In this document: positions 7,701-10,820 of the stretch, one piece after another
Position numbering within the stretch: the first letter of the stretch is position 1
How the letters are laid out: each line of letters opens with the position of its first letter
Made by a program: the position numbers and the translations under genes
The notes under the pieces: generated by a model
The model's input: only the letters and a program-made list of their open reading frames with translations
Database searches by the model: none
What the model was told of the DNA's origin: nothing
Assembly (NCBI GenBank): GCA_945870575.1
Contig: CAMBSK010000049.1
Coordinates: forward strand, 1-10,820
Source of the DNA: Bordetella parapertussis
GTDB lineage: Bacteria; Pseudomonadota; Gammaproteobacteria; Burkholderiales; Burkholderiaceae_C
Direction of reading: 5' to 3'
Length of the DNA stretch: 10,820 nucleotides

Positions 7701-7743
7701 GTATTCACAATTTCACCGTGAATGCCTGACTGAATGGATTCAG
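7701..7743 (+). other. Inverted repeats in the convergent intergenic gap
   Basis: The 78-nt gap between the convergent SDR and YgiQ-remnant genes holds two inverted repeats. ATTCAC (7703-7708) pairs with GTGAAT (7718-7723), extendable by a G-T and a G-C pair. CTGAAT (7730-7735) pairs with ATTCAG (7738-7743). Either could help end transcription from both sides, but neither is GC-rich nor followed by a T tract, so this is weak. Confidence 0.25.
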
Positions 7744-7761
7744 CGGGTTGTGCGACAGGAT

Positions 7762-8294
7762 TTACTTTTTCCTAGGCGGCAGGCCTGTGTGCTGCGTCAA
7801 TATTTTGCCCGGCGCGGCTTTAACCCGCCCTTGCGTCACCGGCGAGGTTTTGGCTGAAGCAGAGGTGCTGTTTTTGCGACGGCTGCTCGTATAGCCCTCG
7901 GTGTTGAGCGGCTGAAAACGTGGAATCAAATGTTGTTTGCCGTTGCCTATCAAATCCGCGTGTCCCATGGCCTTGAGCGCTTCACGCAGCAGCGGCCAGT
8001 TGTTCGGGTCGTGGTAGCGCAAAAACGCTTTGTGTAAGCGGCGGCGTTTGTCGCCGCGCACGATGTCCACCGCTTCACTGTCGCGCCCTACCCGCTTGAG
8101 CGGGTTTTTGCCAGAGTGGTACATCGCTGTGGCAGTGGCCATGGGGCTCGGGTAAAAGGTTTGCACCTGGTCGGCGCGAAAACCGTTTTTCTTCAACCAC
8201 ACGGCCAAATGCATCATGTCTTCGTCGCGGGTGCCGGGATGGGCGGCGATGAAGTACGGAATCAAATATTGTTTTTTGCCCGCTTCGGCGCCGA
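7762..8294 (-). pseudogene. YgiQ-family radical SAM protein, C-terminal remnant (5' end missing)
   Basis: The minus strand from about 8290 down to the TAA at 7762-7764 encodes the C-terminal part of a YgiQ/UPF0313-family radical SAM protein: [56 protein letters not shown], then a low-complexity basic tail ending GLPPRKK. Full-length members are several hundred residues longer and carry the CxxxCxxC iron-sulfur cluster motif N-terminally; all of that is absent. Identity is lost just upstream of AEAGKKQ, where the plus strand becomes caspase coding sequence. The frame stays open to an ATG at 8361, but those first 20 or so codons are only antisense to the caspase-like gene. The cellular role of the family is not established. 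As it stands this is a dead fragment or one side of an assembly join. Confidence 0.85.
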
Positions 8295-8298
8295 TATG
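8286..8298. other. Junction between the YgiQ remnant and the truncated caspase-like gene
   Basis: Left of about 8288 the minus strand reads as conserved YgiQ protein. Right of about 8296 the plus strand reads as the caspase helix [18 protein letters not shown]. Both genes would have continued across this point in opposite directions, and both lose their 5' portions here. Base composition also changes, with the right side more AT-rich. No target-site duplication, inverted repeat or transposase is seen. Confidence 0.6.
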
Positions 8299-9843
8299 TC
8301 GGCCCGGCTCAAAGGATTTGGTTTTACTGTGATTGAGCGTAATAACCTGACTACCAAGCAAATTGGCAGCACTTTGCGTGAATTCCGTTCCAAGCTAACT
8401 CCGGGCAGCGTTGCTCTGGTCTTTTATGCCGGGCATGGTGTCACCATCAAGGGCAAAAACTATTTACCTGCGGTTGATGCTGAAATAAATGGTGAAGAAG
8501 ACGTGCCGAACCAAAGTCTGGGTACTGAGCAGATCATGGATGTACTGGCTGAAGCCAAGACAAGGCTTAACTTGGTGTTTCTGGATGCTTGTCGTGATAA
8601 CCCGTATGCAAGAAGTTTCAGGACAACCAGTAGGGGGCTGTCCAGAGAAAGCGCACCATCGGGGACTTTGATTTCGTTTGCCACGAAGCCGGGAAGCGTT
8701 GCTGCTGACGGTACTGGCAGAAACGGGCTGTACACAAGTGTGCTTTTGGAGCAATTAAAAAATAGCGGTCAACCTATAGAGCAAGTATTGAAGAAGGTTG
8801 TATCTGGTGTTCGGGTTGCCTCCAAAAATCAGCAAGAGCCGTGGATGGAGGGAAGTATTGAGGGTGATTTTTGTTTTGGTAGTTGCAGTCAAAATGCGGT
8901 CAGTCAAGCGCCTGCTGAACTGACTGAGTCTCAAAAGGAAGACAATTTCTGGAATGACGCAAAAGCAGCCGGTAATATAAAAGCCTTTGAGGCATATCTG
9001 GAAGCGTATCCAGCAGGTCGTTATTCAACATTAGCCAAAGCAAATATTGAACGTTTATCTAACAAGCAAAATTCTTCAGTAACTCAATTAACACAAGCTT
9101 CAAATATTTCTGATAAGTTATTTAAAGACTGTCCTGAATGCCCAGAAATGGTTGTGATTCCTGCTGGTAGCTTTTTGATGGGGTCACCACCCGACCCGGA
9201 GCCTGACCCTTTCAGCAACGAGAAACCCGAAGCTAACGGGCAACCGAGGGAGAAACCCCAGCACCGTGTACAGATTCAAAGCTTTGCCATCGGTAAGTAT
9301 GAAGTTACGCAGGAGCAGTGGTTTGCAGTTATGGGGAGCAACCCGAGTTCAAATAAAGGGCGGACTCTACCTGTTGAAAATGTATCTTGGTATAAAGCTG
9401 AGTTGTTTGTGCAAAAGCTCAGTCAAAAAACAGGTAAGAAATACAGGCTACCGTCTGAAGCAGAGTGGGAATATGCCGCACGCGGAGGAAGTACCACTAC
9501 ATATCCTTGGGGTAATGGTGACTCTGAGCTACATGTTTATGCTTGGTTCACTGCAATTGCTAATGCAACAAATCCTGTGGGATTAAAAACCCCAAATCAA
9601 TTTGGACTATTCGACATGATGGGTAATGTGTGGGAGTGGACACAGGATTGTTGGAATAGAAACTACGAGGGTGCGCCGACAGGCGGCAGTGCATGGACGC
9701 TAGGAGATTGCTCCCAGCGGGTTTTGCGCGGCGGTTCTTGGAACTACTATCCTGAGTATTTGCGTTCCGCTTTCCGCTACAGGTACACCACTTCAGTCCA
9801 ATTCAGCTACATCGGTTTCCGTGTTGCAAGGACACTTCCCTGA
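8296..9843 (+). CDS. Caspase-like (peptidase C14) protein with C-terminal FGE-sulfatase domain, N-terminally truncated; DGR-type variable protein
   Basis: The recognisable protein runs from the ATG at 8296 (515 aa). The frame is open back to an ATG at 8116, but that stretch is antisense to the YgiQ remnant and is not caspase-like. Residues 1-195 are a caspase/metacaspase-type peptidase with the dyad His47 (FYAGHG) and Cys99 (LDACRDNP). The first strand of the fold (usually a VALVIGNxxY-like segment) and any signal peptide are missing. Residues 218-256 resemble the linker often found in such proteins ([18 protein letters not shown]). Residues 283-513 are an FGE-sulfatase/SUMF1 domain with a C-type-lectin-like fold: [57 protein letters not shown] and RVLRGGSW. 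The last 40 residues are a probable DGR variable region, so the domain is more likely a ligand-binding surface than an enzyme. It may couple recognition to a protease, as in a defence or signalling receptor (inference). The 5' truncation may make it non-functional. Confidence 0.85.
   Translation: MSARLKGFGFTVIERNNLTTKQIGSTLREFRSKLTPGSVALVFYAGHGVTIKGKNYLPAVDAEINGEEDVPNQSLGTEQIMDVLAEAKTRLNLVFLDACRDNPYARSFRTTSRGLSRESAPSGTLISFATKPGSVAADGTGRNGLYTSVLLEQLKNSGQPIEQVLKKVVSGVRVASKNQQEPWMEGSIEGDFCFGSCSQNAVSQAPAELTESQKEDNFWNDAKAAGNIKAFEAYLEAYPAGRYSTLAKANIERLSNKQNSSVTQLTQASNISDKLFKDCPECPEMVVIPAGSFLMGSPPDPEPDPFSNEKPEANGQPREKPQHRVQIQSFAIGKYEVTQEQWFAVMGSNPSSNKGRTLPVENVSWYKAELFVQKLSQKTGKKYRLPSEAEWEYAARGGSTTTYPWGNGDSELHVYAWFTAIANATNPVGLKTPNQFGLFDMMGNVWEWTQDCWNRNYEGAPTGGSAWTLGDCSQRVLRGGSWNYYPEYLRSAFRYRYTTSVQFSYIGFRVARTLP
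9721..9840 (+). other. Probable diversity-generating retroelement variable region (VR)
   Basis: The last 40 codons read [18 protein letters not shown], then [12 protein letters not shown], then [10 protein letters not shown]. Eight aromatic residues fall within about 22 codons. Nearly all are TAC, TAT or TTC, each reachable from AAC or AAT by changes at adenines only (codons at 9745, 9748, 9757, 9772, 9778, 9784, 9802 and 9808). Flanking codons (CGC GGC GGT TCT TGG; ATC GGT TTC CGT GTT GCA) are conserved in known DGR target proteins of the FGE/C-type-lectin class, where the template has AAC at these sites. The invariant 3' end near 9811-9837 would hold the initiation-of-mutagenic-homing sequence. 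No template copy is present in the window. Confidence 0.75.
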
Positions 9844-9888
9844 AACTTTGCGTCTTCTAGTCTTTGCTTGACCCTTTAATGACTTCAA

Positions 9889-10209
9889 TCACGAACTAGC
9901 ACCCGAAGGTTTGACACCGTTCAGCTCTCTTACGCCTTCAGAGATATCCCTGCCTAAAGGCAAGCCCCGAATGGGCTGAAGCCCTGAGTCAGGCGCACCG
10001 CCTTTGCGTTTACGAACCAGTTTGCCTTTGCCTTCATAGGTTAAAGGATGTGGCGCTTCAATCAACCAGATGAATTCTTCTGGTGATGCACAAGGCACTC
10101 TTTGATTTCTGTGCTTGCCGATGACTTTGACGATAGCGCCAATATTGGCTGGGTTAAATGCCTCGACGATGATTGCCATGTCGCCGGGCCTACAGTTAAG
10201 TTTTCTCAT
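9889..10209 (-). CDS. Small protein of unknown function, paralogue of the neighbouring upstream gene
   Basis: 106 aa from the ATG at 10207-10209, chosen because GAGGAG (complement of 10216-10221) lies 6 nt upstream; the frame is open to 10326 but has no better start. I do not recognise a family. The sequence is clearly paralogous to the gene at 10299-10643. Shared elements, in order, are NC-R/K-PGD-x-AI-x-V, NPxNIGxI, HRNQ, IWLxxAxHPxxYE, and PDSxLxPIRGLP. It has no signal peptide or membrane segment and looks cytosolic. The early beta-rich PGD/AIIV stretch could be a small barrel, but that is a guess. It is transcribed toward the caspase/FGE gene, with 45 nt between the two stops. Confidence 0.72.
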   Translation of the reverse strand: MRKLNCRPGDMAIIVEAFNPANIGAIVKVIGKHRNQRVPCASPEEFIWLIEAPHPLTYEGKGKLVRKRKGGAPDSGLQPIRGLPLGRDISEGVRELNGVKPSGASS

Positions 10210-10272
10210 AATCTTCTCCTCTTTAGCAGCGTTGCCGAAATCAGCTTGGGCTGCAATCTGGAACAAATAAAC

Positions 10273-10293
10273 TTGACCGCTTAGGGCGGTCAG
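10273..10293 (-). terminator. Hairpin between the two paralogous genes, possible intrinsic terminator or attenuator
   Basis: TGACCGC (10274-10280) pairs with GCGGTCA (10286-10292) around a 5-nt loop, with one extra T-G pair outside. On the minus strand it follows the stop of the first paralogue and is followed by the T-rich GTTTATTTGTT. It could reduce read-through into the second paralogue, which has its own strong ribosome binding site. The T tract is interrupted, so strength is uncertain. Confidence 0.42.
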
Positions 10294-10298
10294 TCCTG

Positions 10299-10643
10299 TC
10301 ACATTAAGGCTTGGAACAACTGCCATCTTTCTTCGTAGGACATGCTGGCAATTCTCTGACTGATATCAAGACCTTTTTTGATTCCTTCAGAGCGTTCAGG
10401 CGGCAGGCCACGAATCGGACGCAGCACTGAATCTGGCACTGGGCCTTTCATGCGGTAGATGATTTTTTGCCCTTTTTCGTAAGCCTGCGGGTGTGTAGCC
10501 TGAACCAGCCAGATGTGGTCGCCGGGTTTTATCAACAAAGATTTTTGATTTCTGTGTGACTTCAATACACGCAGAATAGAGCCAATGTTGATTGGGTTGT
10601 GCGCATCGACAACTATGGCTAAATCACCGGGTTTGCAATTCAT
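10299..10643 (-). CDS. Small protein of unknown function, first of two tandem paralogues
   Basis: 114 aa from the ATG at 10641-10643, preceded on its own strand by GGAGGTTGT, a good ribosome binding site. The ATG overlaps the TGA of the upstream gene (ATGA), so the two are translationally coupled. It shares the conserved pattern of the gene at 9889-10209 (MNCKPGDLAIVVDAHNP, INIGSILRVLKSHRNQ, HIWLVQATHPQAYE, SVLRPIRGLPPER). It adds a C-terminal helix (ISQRIASMSYEERWQLFQ) that the second copy lacks. No known domain is recognised. Small coupled genes of this kind are common in prophages and other accessory islands, but nothing here proves a phage origin. Confidence 0.75.
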   Translation of the reverse strand: MNCKPGDLAIVVDAHNPINIGSILRVLKSHRNQKSLLIKPGDHIWLVQATHPQAYEKGQKIIYRMKGPVPDSVLRPIRGLPPERSEGIKKGLDISQRIASMSYEERWQLFQALM

Positions 10644-10820
10644 ACAACCTCCGCCAGTTCTTTATCAGCTTCCTTCAAAAGCTGTTCTTGTTCCGTGAAT
10701 ATCAATGGCATTAGCCATGCGTCAATATGACAAATATCATCCTCAAGGGTAATGTTGTGCCATGTCTCAATTTCAGTGCCAAAGCGCACCAAAATAGGAT
10801 CAGGGTGCAAGGGAACTATG
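10640..10820 (-). CDS. C-terminal end of an unidentified gene running off the right edge (partial)
   Basis: On the minus strand an open frame enters from the right edge and ends at TGA (complement of 10640-10642), giving 59 residues that include HPDPILVRFGTEIETWHN and ITLEDDICHIDAWLMP, ending in EQLLKEADKELAEVV. The stop overlaps the ATG of the next gene by four bases, which supports this being a real coding frame. The tail is acidic and helical. I recognise no family and cannot tell the total length. Confidence 0.6.
   Translation of the reverse strand, partial: IVPLHPDPILVRFGTEIETWHNITLEDDICHIDAWLMPLIFTEQEQLLKEADKELAEVV

Noticed and set aside
7701..7743. Intrinsic terminator after the catabolic operon
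   Set aside because: The inverted repeats are real, but they lack a GC-rich stem and a T tract. They are listed only as a low-confidence feature and not called a terminator.
8116..8295. N-terminal extension of the caspase-like reading frame
   Set aside because: This DNA encodes conserved YgiQ sequence on the other strand. The plus-strand translation has no caspase features, so the open frame is accidental.
8296..9843. Genuine formylglycine-generating enzyme activity for the FGE domain
   Set aside because: The C-terminal region where active FGEs carry their cysteine pair is here the aromatic-rich variable stretch without cysteines, and no sulfatase gene is nearby.
9844..10820. DGR template repeat
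   Set aside because: I looked on both strands for the VR scaffold (GGCGGTTCTTGGAAC, ATCGGTTTCCGTGTT). Only trivial matches were seen (for example CTTGGAACAAC near 10306), so no template is claimed.
1..10820. CRISPR arrays, tRNA, rRNA or insertion sequences
   Set aside because: No direct-repeat/spacer pattern, cloverleaf-like segment, transposase motif or terminal inverted repeats were seen.

Overview
The window has two unrelated halves that meet near position 8290-8298. The left part (1-7683) is a compact plus-strand catabolic operon. The right part (about 8296-10820) is visibly more AT-rich and looks accessory. Gene style, protein sequences and the YgiQ remnant suggest a betaproteobacterium, probably Burkholderiales; this is inferred from sequence flavour and not tested.

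Left half: the C-terminal end of a LivF-type ABC ATPase (1-199) is followed by seven tightly packed genes. These are a Rieske non-heme iron dioxygenase alpha subunit (251-1564) and its beta subunit (1564-2055), an AMP-forming acyl-CoA ligase (2071-3702), a thiolase-fold lipid-transfer-protein-like gene lacking the thiolase Cys and His (3704-4876), a DUF35 zinc-ribbon/OB-fold domain fused to a short-chain dehydrogenase-like domain (4873-6126), a cyclase-family metal hydrolase (6131-6955) and a canonical SDR (6952-7683). Stops and starts overlap or lie within 15 nt from 1564 to 6955. Taken together this looks like uptake, ring hydroxylation, diol oxidation, CoA activation and aldol-type or hydrolytic processing of an aromatic carboxylate. 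The substrate cannot be read from sequence. No ring-cleavage enzyme and no electron-transfer partner of the oxygenase lies in the window.

Middle: on the minus strand, 7762 to about 8290 encodes only the C-terminal part of a YgiQ-family radical SAM protein. It ends abruptly where a plus-strand caspase-like gene begins, and that gene lacks its own N-terminal strand. Both genes lost their 5' ends at one junction, as a single deletion (or an assembly join) would produce.

Right half: the caspase-like protein carries a C-terminal FGE-sulfatase (C-type-lectin-fold) domain. Its last 40 codons have the layout of a diversity-generating retroelement (DGR) variable region, with many TAC/TAT/TTC codons where an AAC/AAT-rich template would be expected, inside a conserved frame ending in IGFRVART. 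No template repeat or reverse transcriptase is visible, so the diversification machinery, if present, lies elsewhere. Convergent to it, on the minus strand, are two tandem paralogous small genes of unknown function and the 3' end of a third gene that overlaps the first by 4 nt. The most interesting items are the DGR-type variable caspase/FGE receptor, the DUF35-SDR fusion with a strong internal ribosome binding site, and the co-occurrence of a thiolase and an SDR that both lack key catalytic residues.
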